Of a stretch of DNA of 64,000 bases, positions 41,701 through 50,376 are shown piece by piece (position 1 is the first letter of the stretch; every line of letters starts with the position of its first letter). The DNA is from Sergeia podlipaevii. Its lineage: Eukaryota > Euglenozoa > Kinetoplastea > Trypanosomatida > Trypanosomatidae. The notes beneath the pieces were generated by a model, which had not been told where the DNA came from, ran no database searches, and saw nothing but the letters and a program-made list of their open reading frames with translations. The translations under genes and the position numbers were made by a program. The stretch lies in NCBI GenBank assembly GCA_030849805.1, contig JASANZ010002259.1, forward strand, positions 59,269 to 123,268, written 5' to 3'.

Positions 41701-42631
41701 AATGCCCCAGGACTTCAACGTCTGTGGGGTTGGCATGAGCGATGCGGCGTTCGTAGAGGTGGGCAATGTTGTGCGCGTCTGCGTTCGGAATTACCTGCAG
41801 CACTGGCATGCAACTGCAAGGGAGAGGCGTAAGCAGCAGCAGCAGCAGCAGAATGGAGTACCTCAGGCAGAGAACGAGATGACCACGGACAAGGACACGG
41901 CGACAACGACAATGACGACTGCCACCACCACACCTCAGCTAGACGCTGCGCTTGCTGTGAGTGTCTCACCTCAGCGTTATCAGGACCTTCAGGAGGTAGG
42001 GCTGTATCAACCTGCTGTGCATGTGCTCGGGATGGGTGTGAAGCGAGGAGTGCAGAATATCGCATATCTACGAATTCCCATACCGTTTACCACGTCCCCC
42101 CAGAACAGCGACAGCAACGAAGCCAACACCGATCACCACCACTTTCCTACTGCGCCGCCAAGCGCAGACACCTCTAAAGGTGGCAGCTGCGATAGTAGTG
42201 GTGAGGCTGACGACTACGTGCTCGCAGTGGGGCTCGCACTCAAAAAGAAGGATGCGGAGCGGGCTTGCTACATGCATGCGACGCAGTTGCTCCAGCATCT
42301 TGGACTGGACGTGGTCTCCCGCTTCAGATTTGGGGTCTCACGGAACAACACAATACATAACTTTGATGTCATCCGTCCGCTTTATCGCACCGTAGAAGAA
42401 CTGGAGGCAATGCCAGGGGCCGTGAAGACCAAGGACACTCAATCCATGCAACAAGAAGGAGGAAGCGGAGAAGAAGAAGAAGAGAAATGTTGGACGCTTG
42501 CAAACAACAGTAGTAGTGGTGGCGCTACTCCTCGGCCTCTTCTGCACGTTCTTCTGTGGGATTTTTTGAAAAGTCAACGCTACTACACACCACCACGCAG
42601 GCGACAAGTTGGGAGCCAGTCTCCCTTTTGA
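38765..42631 (+). CDS. Mitochondrial-type protein with four dsRBD-like modules
   Basis: 1288 residues from ATG 38765. The N-terminus (MRLIRKTLRGGAQGRA) is basic and lacks acidic residues, fitting mitochondrial import. Four diverged modules recur at about 255-308, 645-728, 824-902 and 1095-1190. Each has strand-like residues, then a helix of the form K/R..DA....A..HA...L.ALG, often followed by P.F or P.Y and a basic helix. Examples are KDAEILAAMHAERICDALG, KELALTLACMHAELLLDALA and KKDAERACYMHATQLLQHLG. That strand-then-helix pattern is how degenerate double-stranded RNA-binding domains look. Low-complexity Ser/Gly/His linkers separate modules 1 and 2. A role in mitochondrial RNA metabolism (guide RNA, editing or ribosome biogenesis) is inferred from fold and targeting only; no specific ortholog is recognised. 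Confidence 0.85.
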   Translation: MRLIRKTLRGGAQGRACITGTVRLCCHGGAVLGNTARDPQPPQLRQRVNHGECMHPCSFCDTLLRRVRGVVAVASGSCHCCVCERLGQTTIVTAARYTVTTASSSSSFSDFIAPETISIEEVSVCASFSESVSFVNHAEVQGSAVDEKDEHNSTHNASPLSSSSPSSLATAHREEGEPLSAGSSTSAQTDPAETYMRTLRQHQYWDVTTMDAFARSRITNYCRRMGNTSKDLFKVRQEPYEEEPMSSDHSSGTAKRRCFYVAMCTLPLPEPHRSYVAEGVGDTQKDAEILAAMHAERICDALGVPLFRLPSMQRKHAESVRAQGRYAPMPGDAVKPFGTLVPPPLRMLIRGGAHGSGNAHASAHLQSSGGSHGAAAGGTRDALEGSFGCTDKGGAYHIYSGRVNEAEIVEPSSSSSSARRLKAVECSGRETTSRSLEEKQAAATTAADATANVSASLSPPCGAKEGRTTGEETGHRGSSTEGRTAVVADMEKGDKEEWILRFRETLHYPWRTSNTPQTVISSSSSSSAPSHVAAAPTTMAAGTSSDSQEGGRMPFTHKKNKKFLAVNATFDPTEHGMWQMVNVISARCSPTPDDALVLPYVLERSAEERIKDHLLQYHHHHHSGQSSREGEQGGSEGSSGGVLLKDRVFYTHVAIPGFSTRMYVAELSLPSTPISARGKAATKELALTLACMHAELLLDALAIPLFAKDAERQARHAKAVAEYGRWAPNALSGNISHPDPQSPLPLPLKQQTGVEDAWLCPPLGGKGSFYRPRNSGERIVALHNELYSRCSDLIEVNPPREQLEEAVRTLREWQQHVAGNPSPGLFVITNMNEFFRATTLMPLPKHFGVRGGVAIGRSIEQAIQLCCLHAVEFLWAAGLPVYPDPLKQQRVLRARREAGLVTALDMQSTDGWVSGQFPCPSEGKEEEGEEDHAAAAGDSGSISGKHTLLLPYLPGFIIDGAQERLLPHIRDIIPICQLKMPQDFNVCGVGMSDAAFVEVGNVVRVCVRNYLQHWHATARERRKQQQQQQNGVPQAENEMTTDKDTATTTMTTATTTPQLDAALAVSVSPQRYQDLQEVGLYQPAVHVLGMGVKRGVQNIAYLRIPIPFTTSPQNSDSNEANTDHHHFPTAPPSADTSKGGSCDSSGEADDYVLAVGLALKKKDAERACYMHATQLLQHLGLDVVSRFRFGVSRNNTIHNFDVIRPLYRTVEELEAMPGAVKTKDTQSMQQEGGSGEEEEEKCWTLANNSSSGGATPRPLLHVLLWDFLKSQRYYTPPRRRQVGSQSPF

Positions 42632-43118
42632 GTTCTCTGATAGCAGGGAGGGGAGAGGAGGGGGTGAAAAGGGAAGAAAAAAAAAAAGAGAGATAAGAGA
42701 TAAGAATAGTGCGCCTGCATGCCTTTTCTTTTGTTGTTGTTGTTTCTTTTCATTTTATCCATTAAATTAGACTCTCTTTTGGCTCTCCTTGACTTTCAGT
42801 TAGTGTAGTTGGTCTCTCAGAAACACTAGTTTGAGCTTTGACAACTATTATAACTGTTTTTTTTTTGTTGTTGTTGCTATTATTTCTTTGAATGAAAAAA
42901 TTAATAGATTGAAGATAAGGCTTGACTCTATGCGTCAAACGTATCTCTTTTTTTTTGCCTTTTGTTACTATTTGCGTATTTTTTCAGAGTATTCTTTCAC
43001 TTTTCCTGTTTCTTCTTTTTTTTCTTGTTGTTCCTTTCATTACCCTTCAAAAAAAAAAAAATTGCAAATCAAGATTGAAAATATATCCGCTTGTATATTT
43101 ACATATACAATAATAGAA
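42632..43118. other. Intergenic spacer with trans-splice signal
   Basis: Short spacer with TTG repeats. The pyrimidine tract at about 42948-42985 ends in CAG (AG at 42986-42987), and a second tract at about 42990-43045 leads to AG at 43072-43073. Both lie downstream of the ATG at 42831 that begins the longest open frame, so the 96-residue hydrophobic extension is spacer, not protein. Confidence 0.7.
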
Positions 43119-44237
43119 ATGAATTTTACCTGCACACGGCATCTGGGTGGCACCGTGACGCCCGGTCACCCTCTTGCCGGCACTCACTACGCCAGCCGCA
43201 CAGAACGCAAGGCGCACTCCACCTGCTGGATGGAGATCGCCGTGTTCGACGAGCTCCCGACTGTCCCCTCGCTCGCAGGGACGATGATTCAGTCGCGTAA
43301 TGACCTCCTCGCCTCCACCAAAGGTGCGGGAGCACCAGCGACGAAAAATATGGTCCTTCAGTTTGAGCTTTTCGACGACGAATCGCCCAAAACTTGTGCC
43401 AATTTTAGGCGCCTGTGCTGCGGTCAGACCACGTCTCGTCAGGGCCAGACGTACTGCTTTCAGGGTATCACGCCGAGCTATCGTGGAACATTCTTCCACA
43501 AAATTATCCCTCAGTTTTGTGCCCAGGGTGGCGACATCACCATGCGCGTGGATGGCGGTGCCAACCACCTCACCAGCGCCGGCCGCGGCTGGTTCGTGGA
43601 TGAGAACAAGAAGCGCCGCCACAACGAAGCGGGATTGCTCTCCATGGCAAACAATGGCCCCAACAGCAACGGCTCTCAGTTCTTTATTACTACCGCAGAT
43701 AACCAAGAGCGTGCCTTCAATGGGCGTCACGTTTGCTTCGGTCGCGTCACGGAAGGCCTGAAGGCATTTCTCAAGGAGGTAGCCCCATATGGCACTGTGC
43801 AAGGTCACCCATCTCGCTACGCGGTCGTTGTGGACTGCGGAGAAGGCGTGGCGCCGCGTTGCACCTTCACAGGCACGGACTGCGAGTTTACGAATACCGC
43901 CGCCACCGCTAGCACCAGCGGCGCAGGAGAGGGGAACGAGGGAGATCAAGCCGCCACGTCAGAGGCGGAGGCGGCCTCTTGGGCAGATGGGAGTCCTGAG
44001 GTGGAAGGGATGTCACAGGGTGTTCCTGTGGCGACGCCACCAGCGGCAGCGGATACCACGACAGGTACGATGAACGCTGTCGCCGCCGCCGCCGCCGCCG
44101 CCGAAGACGTGAAGCATGGGGCTGCAGGAGAGGACTTATCCTACACCAAGCCGGGTCTTGCGCTTGTGAAGAGCGCACTGAAGCAGTCCACCTCGGAGAG
44201 ATCCAATTTGCACGTGTCGTACGCCGATGGGGTTTAG
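43119..44237 (+). CDS. Cyclophilin-type peptidyl-prolyl isomerase, atypical active site
   Basis: 372 residues from ATG 43119. The cyclophilin domain occupies about residues 30-255: FHKIIPQFCAQGGDITM, DENKKRRHNEAG, LSMANNGPNSNGSQFFITT and FNGRHVCFGRV are diagnostic blocks. Cyclophilins isomerise Xaa-Pro bonds and bind cyclosporin. The catalytic Arg of the canonical FHR motif is Lys here (K128, codon 43500-43502). The Met that follows the conserved Phe is Cys, and the Trp before the conserved GKH is Ala, while the His of that motif is kept (GRH). Activity and cyclosporin binding may therefore be weak. The C-terminal 115 residues or so are an Ala/Thr/Glu-rich tail, with a poly-Ala run near 320. 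There is no signal peptide from this start. Confidence 0.93.
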   Translation: MNFTCTRHLGGTVTPGHPLAGTHYASRTERKAHSTCWMEIAVFDELPTVPSLAGTMIQSRNDLLASTKGAGAPATKNMVLQFELFDDESPKTCANFRRLCCGQTTSRQGQTYCFQGITPSYRGTFFHKIIPQFCAQGGDITMRVDGGANHLTSAGRGWFVDENKKRRHNEAGLLSMANNGPNSNGSQFFITTADNQERAFNGRHVCFGRVTEGLKAFLKEVAPYGTVQGHPSRYAVVVDCGEGVAPRCTFTGTDCEFTNTAATASTSGAGEGNEGDQAATSEAEAASWADGSPEVEGMSQGVPVATPPAAADTTTGTMNAVAAAAAAAEDVKHGAAGEDLSYTKPGLALVKSALKQSTSERSNLHVSYADGV

Positions 44238-45420
44238 ATTTGATTTCCCCGTAGCCCTCTCTTGGTGGTAGTTCTTTTTTTGTTTGTTTGTTTGTTTGTT
44301 TTGGGTATATTCCTCCCTTTTTGTATATTTTTTCTTTTCAACTCTTTAGAAAAAAGAAAAATATCGATTTTGTGCAATGGGAAGCGCGTGTCACGACGTA
44401 CGGCGGGAGAGAAACAAAAAGCGCGAGAGATGAGGGAGGGGGAGAAAGAAGAAGGGCAGTACATATATGTATAGCTTTTGTCATGTACACTTGGAACGCG
44501 CATCACTAATTGCAAATTGGGGTGTATATATGCACTTGCAACGATTTATACAAAAAGTATATTAGTGATATCCACTCCCCTGCTCTTGCGCTTGTGTGTA
44601 TGTGTGTGTGTTCACGTTTTGGCGCCCCTTGTGTGTGCATATGTTTATCAAGTATCTTCTTCATTTCCCACTTTTGACTCGGCATATCAGCTTGCATGGT
44701 TTTGATGCACTCTTATGTACCAACGTATGCATAGAATGCAGCTATATTAAAAAAAAAACTGCAGCTAGCACTAACAATAAGGTAGTGGTCATTCGGCAAC
44801 CCCCACTTAATATTATTATCTCAGTGCCGACAACAGCATGGAACTACATGAGAGGCGCTCTTGATGGCAACTGAAGGAAAGAGATATTAACATAAGTTTA
44901 CTTGAATATATCCCTAATCCCTCTTTTTTTCTTTTTTATTACCTTTTGGTTGCACCGCTTTTCCCCTTAGTTTATACTTTTCATCTTTGTTGCATATATA
45001 TTTATATCGAGAAAAAAGGTCCTCAAGCTCTGATACATGGACACGTTTAAAGTAATCGGTTTGAACTTCAACTTGTCCAAGTAGCAATTTGCTTGTGATA
45101 TATATCTCTTCCTGTTAAGATTTTTATATTATTTTTTTATCATTATTCTCATTGTGTGTGTGTGTGTGGGTGTCTTCCACTTACGAATTTTAGAGTAAAC
45201 ACAATCTTCCTTTTGCATACTCTGCTTGGTTGCTTCTCCTCTGCTATCTATATATACCCAGTCTCTTTGCGTCTCCAACTACTACAAAGGTAAAGGGATA
45301 TAAAAATATAATAAAAAGTAAAAAAAAAAGAGAGAGAGAGACGGGCTATTAAAATCTGAGCGCGTGTGCTTTTTTTTGTTTGTTTGCTGTTGTTGCTCTT
45401 CTAAAAAAGGAAGAAAAAGG
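44238..45420. other. Long intergenic spacer
   Basis: 1.2 kb, AT-rich, with a TTTG run near 44279-44300 and TG runs near 44595-44610 and 45152-45168. No credible gene or RNA structure was recognised. It ends in the pyrimidine tract of the next gene. Confidence 0.65.
45369..45409 (+). promoter_or_regulatory. Polypyrimidine tract and trans-splice acceptor, very short 5' UTR
   Basis: A T/TTTG/CTT tract is followed by AG at 45408-45409, only 11 nt before ATG 45421. The upstream in-frame ATG at 45364 lies before the tract and would be removed by trans-splicing. Confidence 0.65.
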
Positions 45421-48400
45421 ATGAACGTAGAATCAACTACGCTGGATGTTTCATCCACCTACGATGATCAAGGTCTCTTCTTCACTCTTGCCCTTGGGCT
45501 CGTGCTTACCGTCACACTCGGAATCACCGTTTGCTGTTTTGTTTCCTCTCCGGTGCTATGGATCAAGAGGCTATATAGGCCAAATCACGTCCTTGAGCCT
45601 CCCCCACGCAGCCACGAATATTTTTATCACTATCATAACGCCAGAGCAGCAGCAGCAGCAGCAGAATCAGTGGTAGAGGCGGAGACAGCAGCCCCGTTGC
45701 CAGCTGAGGTCACCGGTCTTGCCAGAGAAGAGGTGGTGCATGTATCATCATGGGATGGAGCAGGGGACGCGATCAGCACCTCCACAATAGGGGCGGCCTC
45801 ACCGCCCAGACGCAGCAGCGATGGTTCTCCTTCCTTCAGTCCAACCCTAAATAGTTCCACCACGATTGCTGCCATGGCACAGGAGGGCTCTTCCTTGTCG
45901 GCACCATTCATGATGACCAACCCGTTAGTGAATAATTTTATGAATGACACCACCGGCACCTGGAACACGCACTCACAGGGATTCTACCCCATGCATAGAG
46001 TCAGTCTACGCACCGGGGGGTTGTCTAGTACCACCACTGCCGAAGCACCTTCGATTGTCTCCAGGGCAGCGGCGGCAGCAGTAGCAAGTCCAACGAGCCC
46101 CACAAGCAGAAGAAAACGTCTGGGGATTAGTCTCCCGTACGCATCCTCGCTCCGGCACTGGCCTACCTGGCTAGACTGGATCAGCGTAGAGGAGGCCTCA
46201 GTCCCGCACCTGGAAAGCGCGCTGGAAGGCCCGACGTGCATGGCGCCAGTTACGGCGGATGGGATCGCGGTTGGTGGCAGTGGAGAAGGGGAGCGGTACA
46301 GGAGATATGCAGTGGATGATGCCTACATGACTGGCACACGGGGTGTGGTTCCATTGTCCTCAGGCGGCTCCCCAGTCGTAACGTGGGACCCTCTCACTGG
46401 ACGGCCGACATCCCCAACCACGCGGTCTTACGGCTCAGTGGACCCGTGCGATTACAACAACACTAGCAGTAGGGACGATGGTGGGAGCGGCGACAACGAT
46501 GGCGTCGCGGGGAATCGTCAAAATATCAGCGCCAACGCTAGTGGAGCAGCAAAAGAATCAGCAGCACTCCCCAAGACCCCACTAGACCCCCAAGTTGCCC
46601 TTTATATCTTCACCCTCAAATACTTTATCACTATTTTGCTTTTAGGCGTGTGCTTTACCTGCTGGATATGCCCACTGGCGGCTGGCGACGACGCGATTGA
46701 ATGGTACATGGTGCGTAGGGACATCCACCGCTGCCACCAGCAGGACAGCAACGAGACGGGCTGTCTGGAGCACCGGCCCTTTTGCCAGTACCTGGGGCAG
46801 GACATTGGTTGCACCCCGGTGCCTCTTCATGGCATTTACGATCTTACCGTTATGAATATTAGGCCTCACAGCAACCGCTGGTGGGGTGTCGGGCTGCTTG
46901 ACTTGGGCTTCTGCGCCGTGTTTTCTGTCGCTACGGTGCTGCTCCTCCTGCGAATCACCGCCTATGTGGAGCTTGTTATGGCGCGGCAGCTCAAGCACGC
47001 GCTTGGGCACCGGGTGGCGTGTCTGAGAGGTCTTGAAGAGCACGAGATGGACTCAGTGGCGGTGTTGAGGGAAAAATTCCTGGAAGAAAAGGCGTACTTT
47101 GCCCCACGTGCAAGGGGAGTACGCCGCCGGCATCGCCACGCGGCAGCCACTGGAGGCGCGGCAACGAATATCGCGGAGAGTATAGGCACGGCACGTAGCA
47201 CCACGGTCACTACTAGCACTACGCTCGCTCGGTATGGTGACATCAGAAGCGGCATACGCGTAAGCGGCGAGTACCACACCGTGCCTTCCGTCAGTAGTTC
47301 AGATACGGAGCCGTCGCCAGATCCTGCTGGTGCTACGCCACCGCACGATGCAGACCAGTATCACTACCAAGACGAGATGGAGGAAAGGGAGGAAGACACG
47401 GAAGACGATGGCTATTTTTATAAGCAGCTCGACTGCTCTGGCTGTCGCTGTCTCTTCTCTGTGGTGGGGTGTCATTACTATCGAACGTACAGAGGTAACG
47501 CGGTGTTCACGCGTCCAGGGAAGGTGCTCGAGGTGCTCCTCACGCGCGATGCACCGCGGGGTGCTTACAAAGCCATTCATCACACTGAGGCCTCCATGGC
47601 CGCGCTGCAGGAAGCCATCGCAGAGGAGAAGGCACTCCAGAGGCAGGCAGCGGCAGCGGCGGCCATCCGCGCGGAGGAGGAAGGCGGTGGCGGCGACTCT
47701 GGGGAAATAGGCGGCCAGCAAGCCGCTGCTGATGTACCCACCGATGTGTTTATTGTGGATACCGCCTTTGTTGAAAACCCTCTGCACTCAAGCTCTGGCC
47801 TCTCTCCTGCGGCTCCAGAGGATCTCGTGTTAGCTGCTGAGCAAGCACCACAGCAGCAGCAGCGCTTTCAGGGAAGTGCTTTACTACGCGACCGGAGCCG
47901 AGCCGTTGCACGCGGCGCAGCAGCTACCAGCAACGCCGCTGCCGTACGCGGTTACACCGAGGCAGCAATGGTCAGTCGAGAAGCCACTGGGGTTCATATT
48001 ATCAACTCAGGGCAGCCTCTGCTCATGATGCGCGCGCCTTTTCCTTCTTGTTGTTGCAGTCACGTGCCTGCTGTTCAGTACAGGGCGAAGCGCTTCCGCA
48101 GCGATGCGATTGAGCTGAACCGCTGTCTGGATGCAGTGCCAGAACAAAGGGCATCTGGCGCCGCCTTCGTGGTCTTCGCAGATAGCCTCTGTGCCTACGA
48201 ATTTGTGAACCTCTTTCATGCTCGCTACGGTGGCAATGCCCTGCTTGTGAGCGCCTCGGCGACCATCGCGGGTCCTCCGGGGCATGTCATTCAAGGCAAC
48301 GTGCATGTAGACCGTCTTGTCTTAGCGGTGCGCTTCGCAGTTCTTAGCATTCTCTACGTGTTGCTTCTCATTGGCTTCTCCCTTCCCGTTGCCTTCCTTG

Positions 48401-49764
48401 GCTTGTTAAATGATCTGGCCACGCTGCCCGTGGTGGGGCCCGCCTTCACAGTCTACAACGCGGCGGTGCCGGCCTGGGTCCGCAACATTCTCGCCGCCTA
48501 TCTGCCAGTGATGCTGCTTGCTCTCTTCAACATGCTGCTGCCTTTCCTCATACGGACTATGGTGATCGCCATGGGAGCTTTCAATAAAACGGAGTGCGAC
48601 TGTGGGCACATGTACCTGCAGTACATCTTCATGGTGCTCACCGGAGTGATATTTCAGGCCGCCCTGCAGGGTGGGTTCACGCAGCTCACAGATCTTGCTC
48701 AGGACCCCAATGGTGAGGCCATTGTCAATCTGTTCGTTGCGTGTGTGACACCGCAAGGGGGCTACTGGTACGCAAAGGTGGTGATGGCAGCGTGCTTGAC
48801 CACGTGGATGGACGTGCTAAATGTTGCCTCCCTGCTGCGTGCCGTGCTGTTTCGCAAGAACGCTAGGGTGCAACGGTCCTACGATGCTCTCTTTATGCCC
48901 TGCGAGATGCGCTACCCTACCACGTACAGCTTTGATCTTGTCATCCTCTCTATTGGGCTGCTCTTTCACATGACCGCGCCACTGCTGACTGTATTTGCGG
49001 CGCTATTCTTTGTGGTCCGCTACGCGACGCAGCGAGCGCGACTGTATGATCGATACCGTCCTTCACTGCTCCCAGCGCAGGACTGCACGGATTTCTCCGT
49101 TTCCGCGCAGGTGATGCGTGCGGTGATGTGGCTGTACTGTCTCTCTGAAGTCGGTGCGGTGCTGCTCATGAGCGTCCGCAATCACGTCGGTGGTGTGTTG
49201 CTGTGCTCCACCTCGCTAGCGGTGGGTCTTGTTCTTCTCGTTTATGTGCACGTTCAAACGCGGAAGTGGATCACCAACTTGGAAAATGTGCGGGCTGTGT
49301 ATAAGGCAAGTGGGGCTCCCCTCTCTGCCACTGAGGCCATGCCCAGTGCTACTACTGCTGCTGCAGAGTGCAGCGGGGAAAGCGGTGGTAAGAAGTCGAC
49401 TGTGTCACAAACAATCGCAACACCAACAACAACAGCAGCAGAGAGTAGAGGCGGTGCGCCCAACAACAGCCATCGTCGCGGCGATGGCGAAAATGAAAAC
49501 GGAGAAGATGATAACGGCGAGATGGACGACTACGACGCCCCTCGCTTTGATTTCTTTGACTCTAAGAGCCGCAACCCCTTCACTGGGCACCTCCTGCCAC
49601 GCAAGCCGGGAGCGGGTCACCGGTACCAGCCCAAGCATCAGCGCCTTGCCCACATTGACGCGGACGCGGAGATTGACAAGATGGAAAACACTGAGTTCAT
49701 TGTGGAGCGCTACTGGGACCGCAACGTGACTTGGTTTGAGGCGACAGATCGGACGACCACGTAG
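45421..49764 (+). CDS. OSCA/TMEM63 (CSC1-like) family membrane channel
   Basis: 1447 residues from ATG 45421. The layout matches the family: a first transmembrane helix near 18-46; two helices near 390-420 and 487-517; a cytosolic domain that includes GAAFVVFADSLCAYEF near 915; and then a C-terminal cluster of about eight helices between 968 and 1283, with the characteristic FNKTECDC and YIFMVLTGVIF region and NARVQRSYD loop. OSCA/TMEM63 proteins are mechanically or osmotically gated cation channels of plasma or internal membranes. The linker between helices 1 and 2 (about 60-385) and part of the cytosolic domain (about 560-880) are long Ser/Thr/Gly/Ala/Glu-rich inserts, making it much larger than the usual 750-800 residues. 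The acidic C-terminal tail near 1330-1370 is probably cytosolic. Confidence 0.92.
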   Translation: MNVESTTLDVSSTYDDQGLFFTLALGLVLTVTLGITVCCFVSSPVLWIKRLYRPNHVLEPPPRSHEYFYHYHNARAAAAAAESVVEAETAAPLPAEVTGLAREEVVHVSSWDGAGDAISTSTIGAASPPRRSSDGSPSFSPTLNSSTTIAAMAQEGSSLSAPFMMTNPLVNNFMNDTTGTWNTHSQGFYPMHRVSLRTGGLSSTTTAEAPSIVSRAAAAAVASPTSPTSRRKRLGISLPYASSLRHWPTWLDWISVEEASVPHLESALEGPTCMAPVTADGIAVGGSGEGERYRRYAVDDAYMTGTRGVVPLSSGGSPVVTWDPLTGRPTSPTTRSYGSVDPCDYNNTSSRDDGGSGDNDGVAGNRQNISANASGAAKESAALPKTPLDPQVALYIFTLKYFITILLLGVCFTCWICPLAAGDDAIEWYMVRRDIHRCHQQDSNETGCLEHRPFCQYLGQDIGCTPVPLHGIYDLTVMNIRPHSNRWWGVGLLDLGFCAVFSVATVLLLLRITAYVELVMARQLKHALGHRVACLRGLEEHEMDSVAVLREKFLEEKAYFAPRARGVRRRHRHAAATGGAATNIAESIGTARSTTVTTSTTLARYGDIRSGIRVSGEYHTVPSVSSSDTEPSPDPAGATPPHDADQYHYQDEMEEREEDTEDDGYFYKQLDCSGCRCLFSVVGCHYYRTYRGNAVFTRPGKVLEVLLTRDAPRGAYKAIHHTEASMAALQEAIAEEKALQRQAAAAAAIRAEEEGGGGDSGEIGGQQAAADVPTDVFIVDTAFVENPLHSSSGLSPAAPEDLVLAAEQAPQQQQRFQGSALLRDRSRAVARGAAATSNAAAVRGYTEAAMVSREATGVHIINSGQPLLMMRAPFPSCCCSHVPAVQYRAKRFRSDAIELNRCLDAVPEQRASGAAFVVFADSLCAYEFVNLFHARYGGNALLVSASATIAGPPGHVIQGNVHVDRLVLAVRFAVLSILYVLLLIGFSLPVAFLGLLNDLATLPVVGPAFTVYNAAVPAWVRNILAAYLPVMLLALFNMLLPFLIRTMVIAMGAFNKTECDCGHMYLQYIFMVLTGVIFQAALQGGFTQLTDLAQDPNGEAIVNLFVACVTPQGGYWYAKVVMAACLTTWMDVLNVASLLRAVLFRKNARVQRSYDALFMPCEMRYPTTYSFDLVILSIGLLFHMTAPLLTVFAALFFVVRYATQRARLYDRYRPSLLPAQDCTDFSVSAQVMRAVMWLYCLSEVGAVLLMSVRNHVGGVLLCSTSLAVGLVLLVYVHVQTRKWITNLENVRAVYKASGAPLSATEAMPSATTAAAECSGESGGKKSTVSQTIATPTTTAAESRGGAPNNSHRRGDGENENGEDDNGEMDDYDAPRFDFFDSKSRNPFTGHLLPRKPGAGHRYQPKHQRLAHIDADAEIDKMENTEFIVERYWDRNVTWFEATDRTTT

Positions 49765-50376
49765 GTCCATTTGGAAGGTTTGCTTAGGACCTTCTTTCCT
49801 TTGCATCGTATCTTTAAATGAGAGAAGAGAGAGAGAGAAGATAAAGAGGGAGGGGAAAAAGAAATTGAAGAGAGCAGGTCTCCTTAATGAAGAGGTGAGA
49901 GGATGTAGAAGGCAGAGATACGTGTGCCCTCTATGCGCGCTTTATGAAGACAAACAGACAGCGAAGAGGGGAGGAGGTAGAGGAAGAACTACTACTACCG
50001 AATTCTTTAAGTGACAACATGGGGATCAACCGAGGACAACGAAAAAAAAAAGTTATAACATGATGTCGCATGAATACATAGAAATGGTGAATATTGATCT
50101 CATGCTGTTCTAAATAGATTGTGATACTATTATTACTTTTCATCTCTCTCCTTTCTCTCATCTTTGCTAGGAGCACTAGATCTGCCCTTGTCTAGAATTT
50201 AAGGGGAGTGGACGTGGGTTGTTGTTGGTGTTGTTGTTTTTCTTCTTCTTCTCATATATACATTTTTTTCTTTTACCTTCCCTGGCCACATCTTTGAAGT
50301 AGGTAAGTAGAGAAGAAACAAGAGTAAAAGAGAGTGGGCAAAAACGAATTAGCGAAAGAAAGGAAGAAAAAAAGTA
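49765..50376. other. Intergenic spacer with trans-splice signal
   Basis: Purine-rich 3' flank, then a TTG/CTT-rich pyrimidine tract at about 50218-50295 with AG at 50298-50299 and 50301-50302, the likely acceptor for the coatomer gene. No gene is visible. Confidence 0.65.

Noticed and set aside
42831..43118. 96-residue membrane-like N-terminus on the cyclophilin
   Set aside because: Translated T-rich spacer containing two likely splice acceptors (42986-42987 and 43072-43073). The cyclophilin start at 43119 follows them.
43047..43949. 300-residue minus-strand open frame opposite the cyclophilin gene
   Set aside because: Antisense shadow. The plus strand carries unmistakable cyclophilin motifs over the same bases.
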